This document shows, one piece after another, positions 1 through 6,919 of a DNA stretch of 11,907 nt; position 1 is the stretch's first letter, and each line of letters begins with the position of its first letter. Below the pieces are notes generated by a model. That model did not search any database. It was not told where the DNA came from and saw only the letters and a program-made list of their open reading frames with translations. The translations under genes were made by a program, and so were the position numbers. The stretch is from Legionellaceae bacterium (GTDB lineage: Bacteria > Pseudomonadota > Gammaproteobacteria > Legionellales > Legionellaceae): assembly GCA_023266075.1 (NCBI GenBank), contig JAHFRX010000029.1:1-11907 (forward strand). The letters run 5' to 3'.

Positions 1-397
1 CTAAATAATCTTCCGCTGTTTTCTTCATTTTACGCAAGACTTCAGCAGAAATTTGTGGTGGTGCTTTGTCCTGATTTTTAACACACACCCAAGCATCACC
101 ATTGTCCGCTTTGATAATCTTGTATGGAACCATTTTAATATCTTTCTGTACCACTGCATCGTCAAAACGACGTCCAATCAAGCGCTTAATTGCATACAGT
201 GTATTCTCAGGATTTGTCACAGCTTGACGCTTTGCCGCTTGCCCAACAAGCACTTCTTCGTCATTTGTAAACGCAACAATCGATGGCGTAGTCCGATGTC
301 CCTCAGCATTTTCAATCACCCGGGGTGTTTTGCCTTCCATAATTGCCACACAAGAATTTGTCGTACCTAAGTCGATACCAATAATCGATGATGCCAT
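1..397 (-). CDS. dnaK: Chaperone protein DnaK (Hsp70), N-terminal part
   Basis: Partial gene: 132 codons of a protein usually near 640 residues, with the 3' part beyond the left edge. DnaK is the cytoplasmic ATP-driven Hsp70 chaperone working with DnaJ and GrpE. What is visible is the first half of the ATPase domain: the phosphate-binding loop IGIDLGTTNSCVAI near residues 6-19, the TTPSIVAF strand near 36-43, the KRLIGRRF segment near 71-78 with Lys71 matching the catalytic Lys70 of E. coli, and ADNGDAWV followed by PPQISAEVL near 113-121. The start is fixed by the family N-terminus and by TTGGAG seven bases upstream. It lies 85 bases downstream of grpE on the same strand, the usual grpE-dnaK order. 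A weaker heat-shock-like promoter sits in the gap. The identification is essentially certain; whether dnaJ follows cannot be seen. Confidence 0.98.
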   Translation of the reverse strand, partial: MASSIIGIDLGTTNSCVAIMEGKTPRVIENAEGHRTTPSIVAFTNDEEVLVGQAAKRQAVTNPENTLYAIKRLIGRRFDDAVVQKDIKMVPYKIIKADNGDAWVCVKNQDKAPPQISAEVLRKMKKTAEDYL

Positions 398-444
398 ATT
401 TTTGCTCCAAATTAATTTATATTTATAATGATGATAATTGCCAT

Positions 445-470
445 ATAAGGGGTAATTTTAATATTTCAAC
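445..470 (-). promoter_or_regulatory. Possible second sigma-32 promoter in front of dnaK
   Basis: On the minus strand GTTGAAA (464-470), an 11-base spacer and CCCCTTAT (445-452) resemble the heat-shock sigma factor consensus CTTGAAA / CCCCATnT. Transcription would start near 438, giving a leader of about 40 bases before the dnaK ATG. The same bases contain GGGGT and ACCCC as a 5-bp inverted repeat with a 15-base loop, so a weak RNA hairpin in the grpE-dnaK transcript is an alternative reading. The -10 match is imperfect. Confidence 0.4.
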
Positions 471-482
471 CCCAATACTCAT

Positions 483-1088
483 TTATTTTGAAACGATGAC
501 GCGCGCTGGGCGAATAACACGCTCACTTAACACGTATCCTTTCTGAAACACAGTCAACACAGTATTCGGTGAAACCTCCGTTGACGGTTGTATCGACATT
601 GCCTCATGTTGTTGTGGATCAAATGAACAACCAATCGGATCAATTTGCTTCACACCCGCTTTATCTAAAGCTTCTAAGAAAAGCTTCATGGTCAATAATA
701 ATCCTTCATGCAAAGACATATCGCCTTGCTTTAGCGCAAGTACTATCGCCTGCTCTAAACTATCTGTAACCGGCAGTAAACTATTCACAAATTTTTCTAA
801 ACTATAGCGATGTGCATTTGCAATATCGCGCTCAGCACGCCTACGGATATTTTCCACCTCAGCCACTGAACGAACTAATTGCTCCCAATGCTCGTGCGCT
901 TTCTGCTCCGCAGCCGTCAATTTATCCTCTAATTCTTGATAAGAAGGATGGGAAAGCGCCTGAGTTTCCTGTTCACCAGACGACGCACCACCCTCTTCTT
1001 CATCTTCCTCTGCAAAAGATGTATGTTCTCTTAGCTCTTCTTGCATTTCATGTTCTGCTTTAATTTTAGCCCAATCTTTATTACTCAT
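483..1088 (-). CDS. grpE: Nucleotide exchange factor GrpE
   Basis: GrpE is the cytoplasmic co-chaperone that releases ADP from DnaK and so resets its substrate cycle. The 201-residue product is close to the usual family length. Residues 1-45 are charged and acidic, as in the disordered family N-terminus. Residues 50-100 form the long dimerisation helix with the signature AEVENIRRRAERD at 76-88. The C-terminal part is the beta-wing domain that touches DnaK, with FDPQQHEAM at 156-164 and GYVLSERVIRPARVIVSK at 184-201. The ATG at 1086-1088 gives the full family N-terminus; the nearest Shine-Dalgarno-like TTGGAG lies about 11 bases upstream, a long spacing. A convincing sigma-32 promoter lies just upstream and dnaK follows, so the pair is very likely a heat-shock operon. 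Confidence 0.97.
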   Translation of the reverse strand: MSNKDWAKIKAEHEMQEELREHTSFAEEDEEEGGASSGEQETQALSHPSYQELEDKLTAAEQKAHEHWEQLVRSVAEVENIRRRAERDIANAHRYSLEKFVNSLLPVTDSLEQAIVLALKQGDMSLHEGLLLTMKLFLEALDKAGVKQIDPIGCSFDPQQHEAMSIQPSTEVSPNTVLTVFQKGYVLSERVIRPARVIVSK

Positions 1089-1122
1089 CTCTCAATACAC
1101 TCCAAGAAAACCAATCTTCTCT

Positions 1123-1150
1123 ATTTGGGGATGGGTCTTTAAAAATCAAG
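1123..1150 (-). promoter_or_regulatory. Sigma-32 (heat-shock) promoter of grpE-dnaK
   Basis: On the minus strand CTTGAT (1145-1150) is preceded by CGCCCC, as in the extended heat-shock -35 element. After a 14-base spacer comes CCCCAAAT (1123-1130), close to the CCCCATnT -10 element. The architecture resembles the E. coli dnaK P1 promoter. Transcription should begin near 1116, about 28 bases before the grpE start. The match is by eye against the known consensus. Confidence 0.72.
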
Positions 1151-1182
1151 GGGGCGTTTTAGAATTTCTTTTGTATATTCGC

Positions 1183-1211
1183 TTGCGTCACTTTTTTAAG
1201 CATTGCATAAT
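1183..1211 (+). promoter_or_regulatory. Sigma-70-like promoter of the DAHP synthase gene
   Basis: TTGCGT (1183-1188), a spacer of exactly 17 bases and CATAAT (1206-1211) form a good housekeeping promoter on the plus strand. The transcript would start near 1218, leaving a leader of about 26 bases. The same TTGCGT-17-nATAAT arrangement occurs before the rhodanese gene at 7028-7056. No clear Shine-Dalgarno sequence precedes the ATG at 1244. Confidence 0.55.
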
Positions 1212-1243
1212 CACGCCTGAATTCCGCCACTTACCGTTACAAT

Positions 1244-2422
1244 ATGCACACCTGGTCTTTGTCTTCTTGGACTCACTATCTTTGTTCACAAGGCATCGAG
1301 TATCCCGATGCAGATGCACGGGATATTATTCTTAAAAAACTCCAACATTTACCAGCACTCATAACACTCAAAGAAATTAAACAATTAACGGAATATATTA
1401 CAAAAGCGCAACATCAAGAGGTATTTTTATTACAAGGTGGAGACTGTGCCGAATCTTTTCAACATTGCCATCCCGATGTTGTCAAAAAAAAACTCAAAAT
1501 CATGCAACAAATGAGCGCACTACTCTCCAACAGTTTACGTAAACCCATTATCCAAATGGGTCGTATCGCTGGTCAATTTGCTAAAGCACGCTCAGATGAT
1601 CTCGAAACGCGTCAAGGCATCACGCTACCGAGCTATCGCGGTGATTTAATTAACGGCGCTGAGTTTACGCTTGAGGCACGCGTACCGAATCCTGCACGAT
1701 TACTTGAAGGATATGATAAAAGTGCTCAGACACTTCATATGATTCAAACTCAAAAAAACCATCCAGACAGCTTTTTTACCTCTCACGAAGCCCTGCATTT
1801 ACCCTATGAACAAGCGTTAACACGCCATGACGATGAAACAAAACAATGGTATTTATCATCGACACACCTACCTTGGATTGGCGTGAGAACAAATTCGATC
1901 AATAGTGCGCACCTTGAATTCGTTCGTGGTGTTACCAATCCCGTAGGCATCAAAATTGGGCCTCAAGCGACACCAGACTGGCTATATGAAGTCTTATGTC
2001 GTTTAAATCCACATCGTCTATCGGGTCGTATTCTTTTGATAACACGTTTTGGGACAGATTCACTCTCTGAGTGTTTACCACCGCTAATTTCACTCGTCAA
2101 ACAAGAGCGCTTCCCGGTGACGTGGTCTTGTGATCCTATGCATGGCAATACTAAACTTACAGATTCAGGACTCAAGACACGAGAGGTCGAAACCATCCTT
2201 AAAGAACTGCAACACACATTAAATCTTCATCAACAACATGGCAGTCATTTAGCGGGTGTACACTTAGAGTTGACCGGTGACAATGTCACTGAGTGTATTG
2301 GTGGTGCACGAGGTATCCAAGAGCATCACTTACCGCATGCATACCATAGCTTGGTTGATCCGCGATTAAATTATGAGCAATCTCTTGAGGTTGCACTACA
2401 ATTAGGGCTGATGCACGCCTAA
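1244..2422 (+). CDS. Class II 3-deoxy-D-arabino-heptulosonate 7-phosphate (DAHP) synthase
   Basis: Cytoplasmic enzyme condensing phosphoenolpyruvate and erythrose 4-phosphate, the first step of the shikimate pathway. It belongs to the class II (plant/mycobacterial/PhzC-like) family, not the AroF/G/H class I family. Visible family motifs are WSLSSW at 4-9, GGDCAESF at 65-72, RIAGQFAKARS at 107-117, LPSYRGD at 128-134, HLPYEQALTR at 185-194, EFVRGVTNPVGIKIGP at 225-240, WSCDPMHGNT at 294-303, LELTGDNVTECIGGA at 341-355 and VDPRLNYEQSLEVA at 371-384. Metal ligands known from the mycobacterial enzyme are matched by Cys68, His300, Glu342 and Asp372, so it should be active. At 392 residues it is shorter than the roughly 460-residue mycobacterial form and nearer the PhzC-like short forms, so regulation by aromatic amino acids may differ. 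The N-terminus starts right at the family motif, supporting this ATG. A phenazine role is unlikely because no phz genes are nearby. Confidence 0.93.
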   Translation: MHTWSLSSWTHYLCSQGIEYPDADARDIILKKLQHLPALITLKEIKQLTEYITKAQHQEVFLLQGGDCAESFQHCHPDVVKKKLKIMQQMSALLSNSLRKPIIQMGRIAGQFAKARSDDLETRQGITLPSYRGDLINGAEFTLEARVPNPARLLEGYDKSAQTLHMIQTQKNHPDSFFTSHEALHLPYEQALTRHDDETKQWYLSSTHLPWIGVRTNSINSAHLEFVRGVTNPVGIKIGPQATPDWLYEVLCRLNPHRLSGRILLITRFGTDSLSECLPPLISLVKQERFPVTWSCDPMHGNTKLTDSGLKTREVETILKELQHTLNLHQQHGSHLAGVHLELTGDNVTECIGGARGIQEHHLPHAYHSLVDPRLNYEQSLEVALQLGLMHA

Positions 2423-3474
2423 TGGTACAAAAGACTCATCTCGCGCACAGCATCTACAAGTACCGACACATGCTCCGGTGGTATATCCGGTGTAATACCG
2501 TGACCTAAATTAAAAATATGACCACTTCCATGCCCATAAGCTTTGAGTACATTCGAGACTTCTTGACGAATGACTTTAGGAGAAGAGCGTAACACAGCAG
2601 GATCAAGATTGCCCTGCAAAGCCACTGATACACCTACTTTTTGCCTTGCATACGCCAAATCACACGTCCAATCTATCCCCAACGCATGGCAGCCTGTTTT
2701 AGCAAGTGATGATAACCATAGTCCACTACCTTTCGTAAAAAGAATCACCGGCACATCAGGACAGTTTATTTTGAGCGCTTTAACAATCATTGATAAATAA
2801 TCACACGAAAAAGTTTGAAAGTTCGCTGTGGTTAACAGCCCACCCCAAGTATCAAAAATCATCAATGCATTCACCCCGGCATGCACTTGCTGAGTTAAAT
2901 AATCAATCGTCACTGTTGTTATCTTTTGCAACAATTGATGCATGGCTTCTGGGTGTTTATAAAGCAACGTCAATGCTTCTTTAAAATCGCGACTCCCTCG
3001 GCCTTCTACCATATAGCAAGCAAGTGTCCATGGACTCCCTGAAAAACCAATTAAAGGAAGCGTTGCTGGCATCTCTTGACGAATGAACGACGCCGCTTGT
3101 AAAACATAACTTAATTCATCCTCAACATGGGGAAGACGAAGTTGTGTAATCTCTGCTAAAGTACGAAGGGGTCTCGCAAAGCAAGGCCCATCACCCGCCT
3201 CAAAAGAAAGACCAAGCCCCATCGCATCAGGAATTGTTAAAATATCTGAAAATAAAATAGCGGCATCCAAATCAAAACGACGTAAAGGTTGTAACGCCAC
3301 TTCACATGCCAACTCTGGATTTTTACACAGCGCAAGAAAATTCCCTGCTTTAGCACGCGTTGCTCGATATTCTGGTAAATAACGACCCGCTTGGCGCATG
3401 ATCCAAAGTGGTGTACGCTCCACAGGTTGGCGATAAAGACTTCGCATGAAAACAGATTGTGAAAGATTAATCAT
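2419..3474 (-). CDS. hemE: Uroporphyrinogen decarboxylase
   Basis: HemE removes the four acetate carboxyl groups of uroporphyrinogen III to give coproporphyrinogen III in cytoplasmic haem synthesis. The 351-residue product has near the full family length and aligns throughout with the E. coli enzyme. The signature MRQAGRYLPEYR lies at 26-37 with the substrate-binding Arg27 and Arg31. FSDILTIPDAMG at 75-86 carries the essential Asp77. SGSPWTLACYMVEG at 145-158 contains Tyr154, and FNLGHGI at 321-327 contains His325, matching the conserved active-site His. All key residues are present. The ATG at 3472-3474 fits the family N-terminus, although no good Shine-Dalgarno sequence is seen. The gene diverges from folB across 52 bases. 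Its stop codon shares bases with that of the DAHP synthase gene on the other strand, so the 3' ends overlap by 4 bases with no room for a terminator. Confidence 0.98.
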   Translation of the reverse strand: MINLSQSVFMRSLYRQPVERTPLWIMRQAGRYLPEYRATRAKAGNFLALCKNPELACEVALQPLRRFDLDAAILFSDILTIPDAMGLGLSFEAGDGPCFARPLRTLAEITQLRLPHVEDELSYVLQAASFIRQEMPATLPLIGFSGSPWTLACYMVEGRGSRDFKEALTLLYKHPEAMHQLLQKITTVTIDYLTQQVHAGVNALMIFDTWGGLLTTANFQTFSCDYLSMIVKALKINCPDVPVILFTKGSGLWLSSLAKTGCHALGIDWTCDLAYARQKVGVSVALQGNLDPAVLRSSPKVIRQEVSNVLKAYGHGSGHIFNLGHGITPDIPPEHVSVLVDAVREMSLLYH

Positions 3475-3517
3475 GTATGTCGCTTAAAAAATAAAATACT
3501 GCCAAATTCTAGCAGTT

Positions 3518-3524
3518 GGAGGAG
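3518..3524 (+). promoter_or_regulatory. Strong ribosome binding site of folB
   Basis: GGAGGAG ends two bases before the ATG at 3527 and contains the closest match to the anti-Shine-Dalgarno sequence in the window. It settles the folB start. A small inverted repeat, CTGC/GCAG (3499-3502 and 3512-3515), lies just upstream but is too short to call. Confidence 0.6.
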
Positions 3525-3526
3525 AG

Positions 3527-3862
3527 ATGAATCAACTTGAAATCACTACTTTACGCACGAAAACACGTATTGGTGTCTATCCATGGGAACAACGTATTTT
3601 GCAAGACATTATTCTTGACATCACCATCCCACTTGAAGCATCTGTCGAAGACAATTTAGACAATACGATCGATTATGAGAAATTGTGTCAAGAAATCACG
3701 ACATTCATTGAATCACAAGCATTTAATTTAATCGAAACAGTTGCTGAACAAGTATTTGAACTAATTCGAACACGTTTTCATGTCTCACATTTAACATTAC
3801 GAGTGAGTAAGCCGCATGCCATTGCCAACGCTGGCAATATCAGTATTTTCATGTCCAAGTAA
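3527..3862 (+). CDS. folB: Dihydroneopterin aldolase
   Basis: FolB converts 7,8-dihydroneopterin to 6-hydroxymethyl-7,8-dihydropterin and glycolaldehyde in folate synthesis, as a cytoplasmic homo-oligomer. The product is 111 residues, near the usual 115-120. It keeps the family pattern: IGVYPWEQ at 15-22 with substrate-binding Glu21, the NTIDYEKL segment with Tyr50, NLIETVAEQV at 67-76 with pterin-binding Glu70, and RVSKPHAI at 92-99 with the catalytic Lys95. These correspond to Glu22, Tyr54, Glu74 and Lys100 of the S. aureus enzyme. The start is backed by a strong Shine-Dalgarno sequence. The last 22 codons, stop included, overlap antisense with the end of the ATPase gene. They encode the conserved SKP-A-A-N segment, so this is genuine folB sequence. 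A likely terminator hairpin follows 23 bases after the stop. Confidence 0.95.
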   Translation: MNQLEITTLRTKTRIGVYPWEQRILQDIILDITIPLEASVEDNLDNTIDYEKLCQEITTFIESQAFNLIETVAEQVFELIRTRFHVSHLTLRVSKPHAIANAGNISIFMSK

Positions 3863-6247
3863 CGTCGTCTTCGATTTTTTTTCAAACACAGATGCCATCT
3901 GTGTACTTATATTTTTTGATGGGAGAGATGGCGTCACCTGCAAAGATTGTTTTGGCGTTTTTTTAAGTTGAGCAATAATGTGCTCAGCAGAGTTATTATC
4001 ATGTGATTTTAGTGACGCTATCTCCGCTGTCGAAACAGGTGCTTTTACAAACCGATACACATTCAGAAAAATGAAGCATGTTTGCACAATCATTAAAGCC
4101 GCGCCAACTGCGGGGTTTAATACAACACCAACACTCAAAAGTAATCCTGCTGCTAAAAATACTGTTGCAATATTGTAGAGCATGCTAAACCATAAATTTT
4201 CTTTAATATTTCGCACCGTATGTTTTGATATCATAAAAGCATGTAGTATCGGCCATAGCGATTGTCCCTTAATCACCGCGGCTGCATGTTGTTGCGTATG
4301 CGCGTCCTCGCCTGAAAAAATAGCAAACCCTATATCTGCAGCTGCTATCATCTCAGCGTCATTTGCACCATCACCCACTGCGGCAACACGCCAACCTTTT
4401 CGATGTAAATCATCAATAACCTTTTTCTTGGAGAGCAACGACTGCGTATTCGCATGACTTACACAATGCGCACGTACATATTGTTTAGGGATACCCAGTT
4501 GCTTTGCATATTCATACGCGGTTTCAACATCAGCACCCGTACACAAATAAGGACGTTTATGATATTTTTTGAGTGTTTGAATCACAGCCTTAGCATCTTT
4601 TCTTAACGTATCTTTCAAGACAACATAACCAATAAGCTTACCCTCTTTAGCAAGATACACAAGACTCTCGCCACCCTTAAGCGTCAATTTTTTGCGAAGA
4701 GCTGTCATCTTTGTAACCTCAATACCTTGGCGGGCGAGCAATGATTGGCTTCCTATCACATAGCGTGCTCCTTCATAACGTAAGACACGACCAGCATAAT
4801 CATCCAGCGCAACATCATACTGCGAAAAACAAGCTTGGTTTTTACACTGAATTGCCGAATCGCGAATGGCCTTAGCTACAGGATGAATACATTTTTCTTC
4901 AAAATGTCGCATCAACGGCAACAAAGCCTGAGCGGATAAACCTGCATGCGGCAATATACCATGCCTCACTACGACAGGTTTCCCTTCTGTTAAAGTACCA
5001 TTTAGATCAAACACAACACATGCTGCAGTATCCGCAAGTTCAAGCTTCTTTGCACTATTAAACACAACACCACTATCTGCAGCTTTTTTGATGCCCACTC
5101 TCATCGCTAACGGTGTAATCAGGCCTAATGTGCATGGACATGCAGAAACCAAAACTGCAACAGCAGACTGAATCCCTAAAGCAACTGAAAATATGGCACC
5201 CACCAAAACACCCGAAACAACGGCAACACTTAAAATGATTGGAATAAAGTACTGTAAAATACGTGTCGTTGTTGTTTCTATAGACGCTTTTTCTAACTTA
5301 GCATATGCAATTTTGGCATCCAAGCGCGCAAGATGAGAATTCAACGCCGTTGCGGTAACACGATAACGCAACGATTTTTTTGCGTGTGAGAGCAACGTCC
5401 CTGCATATAACTGCTCTTTCGCCATGATACGCCTTGGCATGTTACTGCCCGTCACAATTCTATCTAAAATTAATCCTTCATCGTCTTCAAACATCCCGTC
5501 TACAGGCAAGATATCCCCGGCCTTGATGAAGAGCAAATCTCTTTTTTGAATCCGTTTCAACGGCACACGTACGCGTTTTTCTCCTTCAAGACGCGTCACT
5601 TTAAGAGGTGCATCATCCTGAAAACGCCTCGTCATCAATTGCGTGCTTTTAAACGCCTCCTCGATAGCAAGCCCAATATGACGAAATCCAAAGATCAATA
5701 ATCCTACCTCACACATCATAGGGAGCATTGGAAATATTAAGGAAGCAATAGAAACAAACAAGATACTCAGCGTACTTAAGGCAAATAACGAATCCATCGT
5801 TAACACGCCATTTTTTAATTTTTTCCAGGCCTTTTCATAAGATTCCATACCTAAAAACAATGTCAGCAAAAGACTCCATAACGTCATTACCCACATGACC
5901 CAAGGCGCCAAAGTCAGCATAGATAACCCAAGAAAGAGCACACCCATACTCATACCAACCAGGCCGAGAAGTCGATGTGAAAACCAGCTCGCTTTCTGAT
6001 GAACTCGATTTTTAGTAACTTCGATACATGAAAAACCCACAGGCTCTAAAATTTCATTCAACACATCACGCATTTCGAGGTAGGTTGCAGGCTCCTCTTC
6101 AAAAGTCATCGTCAACGTTTTTTCAATAGGATCTACACCGAAATGCTGATCTTTGAAAAAAGGAGTGTCACGAAGCGCTTTTTCTACGGTATGAGAACAA
6201 TTAGCACAAACAATATCGGGAATACTATATTGATACGCTAGAGACAT
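3797..6247 (-). CDS. P1B-type (heavy-metal) ATPase with altered catalytic motifs
   Basis: An 816-residue inner-membrane protein with the layout of a CopA-like metal pump. An N-terminal heavy-metal-associated domain carries CANC (Cys14, Cys17). About eight membrane segments fall near 92-112, 114-133, 150-172, 176-195, 330-352, 355-378, 682-704 and 708-730. The sixth carries the transport motif CPC (370-372). Retained soluble motifs are the nucleotide-binding HP pair (455-456) and GDGAND (625-630). Others are changed: the actuator TGES is TGSN (266-269), the phosphorylation motif DKTGT is DLNGT (414-418, Asp414 kept), and TGDN is TGAD (570-573). Tyr691, Asn692, Met719 and Asn729 of the usual copper path remain, but the Ser-Ser pair of the last helix is Gln722-Thr723. 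It starts 6 bases after the SPOR gene, so the two are probably co-transcribed. The last 80 or so residues are a polar tail; the final 21 are antisense to folB. It could be an unusual pump or a pump-derived sensor; copper as substrate is only a guess. Confidence 0.88.
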   Translation of the reverse strand: MSLAYQYSIPDIVCANCSHTVEKALRDTPFFKDQHFGVDPIEKTLTMTFEEEPATYLEMRDVLNEILEPVGFSCIEVTKNRVHQKASWFSHRLLGLVGMSMGVLFLGLSMLTLAPWVMWVMTLWSLLLTLFLGMESYEKAWKKLKNGVLTMDSLFALSTLSILFVSIASLIFPMLPMMCEVGLLIFGFRHIGLAIEEAFKSTQLMTRRFQDDAPLKVTRLEGEKRVRVPLKRIQKRDLLFIKAGDILPVDGMFEDDEGLILDRIVTGSNMPRRIMAKEQLYAGTLLSHAKKSLRYRVTATALNSHLARLDAKIAYAKLEKASIETTTTRILQYFIPIILSVAVVSGVLVGAIFSVALGIQSAVAVLVSACPCTLGLITPLAMRVGIKKAADSGVVFNSAKKLELADTAACVVFDLNGTLTEGKPVVVRHGILPHAGLSAQALLPLMRHFEEKCIHPVAKAIRDSAIQCKNQACFSQYDVALDDYAGRVLRYEGARYVIGSQSLLARQGIEVTKMTALRKKLTLKGGESLVYLAKEGKLIGYVVLKDTLRKDAKAVIQTLKKYHKRPYLCTGADVETAYEYAKQLGIPKQYVRAHCVSHANTQSLLSKKKVIDDLHRKGWRVAAVGDGANDAEMIAAADIGFAIFSGEDAHTQQHAAAVIKGQSLWPILHAFMISKHTVRNIKENLWFSMLYNIATVFLAAGLLLSVGVVLNPAVGAALMIVQTCFIFLNVYRFVKAPVSTAEIASLKSHDNNSAEHIIAQLKKTPKQSLQVTPSLPSKNISTQMASVFEKKSKTTLLGHENTDIASVGNGMRLTHS
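3886..3917 (+). terminator. Probable folB transcription terminator, inside the antisense ATPase gene
   Basis: A perfect inverted repeat, ACACAGATG-C-CATCTGTGT (3886-3904), begins 23 bases after the folB stop codon. As RNA it would form an 8-bp stem with a three-base GCC loop. It is followed by ACTTATA and then six T residues (3912-3917), a T-rich tail only in the plus direction; on the minus strand the hairpin is followed by TTTG and an A run. The T tract starts seven bases after the stem, which is later than ideal. The same bases encode residues 782-788 of the ATPase on the other strand. Confidence 0.5.
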
Positions 6248-6253
6248 CTTAGA

Positions 6254-6919
6254 TTAAGCATCCATCTTGCGAACAATACCTTCAATACGCTCATGCAACG
6301 CCACGGCTTTCTTTGCGCGCTCAGCATCAAACTTATTTGCAAAAGGACCAAGAACAATACGAAACCATTGCACACGCTGCTGTGTCACAGGCATCACCGT
6401 GACAACGATACCTTTCAAAGACAAACTTGCTTTCATTTTTTCAGCATCCTGTGGACGTCGAAATGATGCCAGTTGCACCCAGTAACCTTCTTTTGCATGC
6501 GCCTGTTTTAATGTCGCTTCAATGGCTTTTTGTTCTTGCAACATCGTGTTGGCCTGCTGCGTTGCAAGATTCATGTCAATCGACAAAGACCGCGGTGTTG
6601 TTGGTGCTAGGACTTCTGCTGCAGTGACGTCACCCGATGCAACCATGGCCGTATTTGCACGATTTTCTTGTGTTAAAAGGGTATAAAACTCAAACTTAGG
6701 TTTAGGGATATCGGTAGATTTTTTGGAAGCAACGACAACTTGAGGTGAATTTTGCATTAAAACATGCGTATTTACCCATGCAAAAACTTCATTTAAATGG
6801 TAAAAAGTAGCCGCAGTATAACCTAAAGCAAAACCAATCATGACAAGAAAGATGTGCTTCATCAAACCACATCGCGGCTTAACCACCGGGCGTCTTCTTG
6901 TCGTATCGTATCTCGCCAT
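6254..6919 (-). CDS. Membrane-anchored SPOR-domain protein (FtsN/DedD-like)
   Basis: A bitopic inner-membrane protein expected to bind denuded glycan strands of septal peptidoglycan. Numbering from an upstream ATG at 6943 (229 residues), a basic segment (residues 9-30) precedes one hydrophobic helix at about 29-47. A low-complexity periplasmic linker follows, with the PKPKFEFYTLL motif at 80-90 seen in many proteobacterial FtsN/DedD-like proteins. A SPOR domain occupies roughly 152-228, beginning GYWVQLASF and containing WFRIVLGPF. I place the start at the ATG at 6917-6919 (221 residues, MARYDTT...): TGAGAG lies five bases before it, whereas the upstream ATG lacks a ribosome site and sits within 10 bases of the predicted transcription start. 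The ATPase gene follows after 6 bases. Division-related localisation is inferred from the family; which SPOR protein it corresponds to is not decided. Confidence 0.88.
   Translation of the reverse strand: MARYDTTRRRPVVKPRCGLMKHIFLVMIGFALGYTAATFYHLNEVFAWVNTHVLMQNSPQVVVASKKSTDIPKPKFEFYTLLTQENRANTAMVASGDVTAAEVLAPTTPRSLSIDMNLATQQANTMLQEQKAIEATLKQAHAKEGYWVQLASFRRPQDAEKMKASLSLKGIVVTVMPVTQQRVQWFRIVLGPFANKFDAERAKKAVALHERIEGIVRKMDA

Noticed and set aside
53..370. Plus-strand open frame opposite dnaK
   Set aside because: It is antisense to conserved DnaK codons, resembles no family and has no ribosome site.
1963..2217. Minus-strand frame inside the DAHP synthase gene
   Set aside because: Overlaps strongly conserved class II motifs in the other strand and shows no family resemblance.
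3499..3515. CTGC...GCAG inverted repeat in the hemE-folB gap as an operator
   Set aside because: The arms are only four bases, which is expected by chance in such a gap; a hemE or folB promoter could not be fixed there either.
4987..5007. DLNGT in the ATPase as a sequencing error or frameshift
   Set aside because: The flanking residues VVFD and LTEG are in frame and typical, and three separate motifs carry substitutions only, so an indel cannot explain them.
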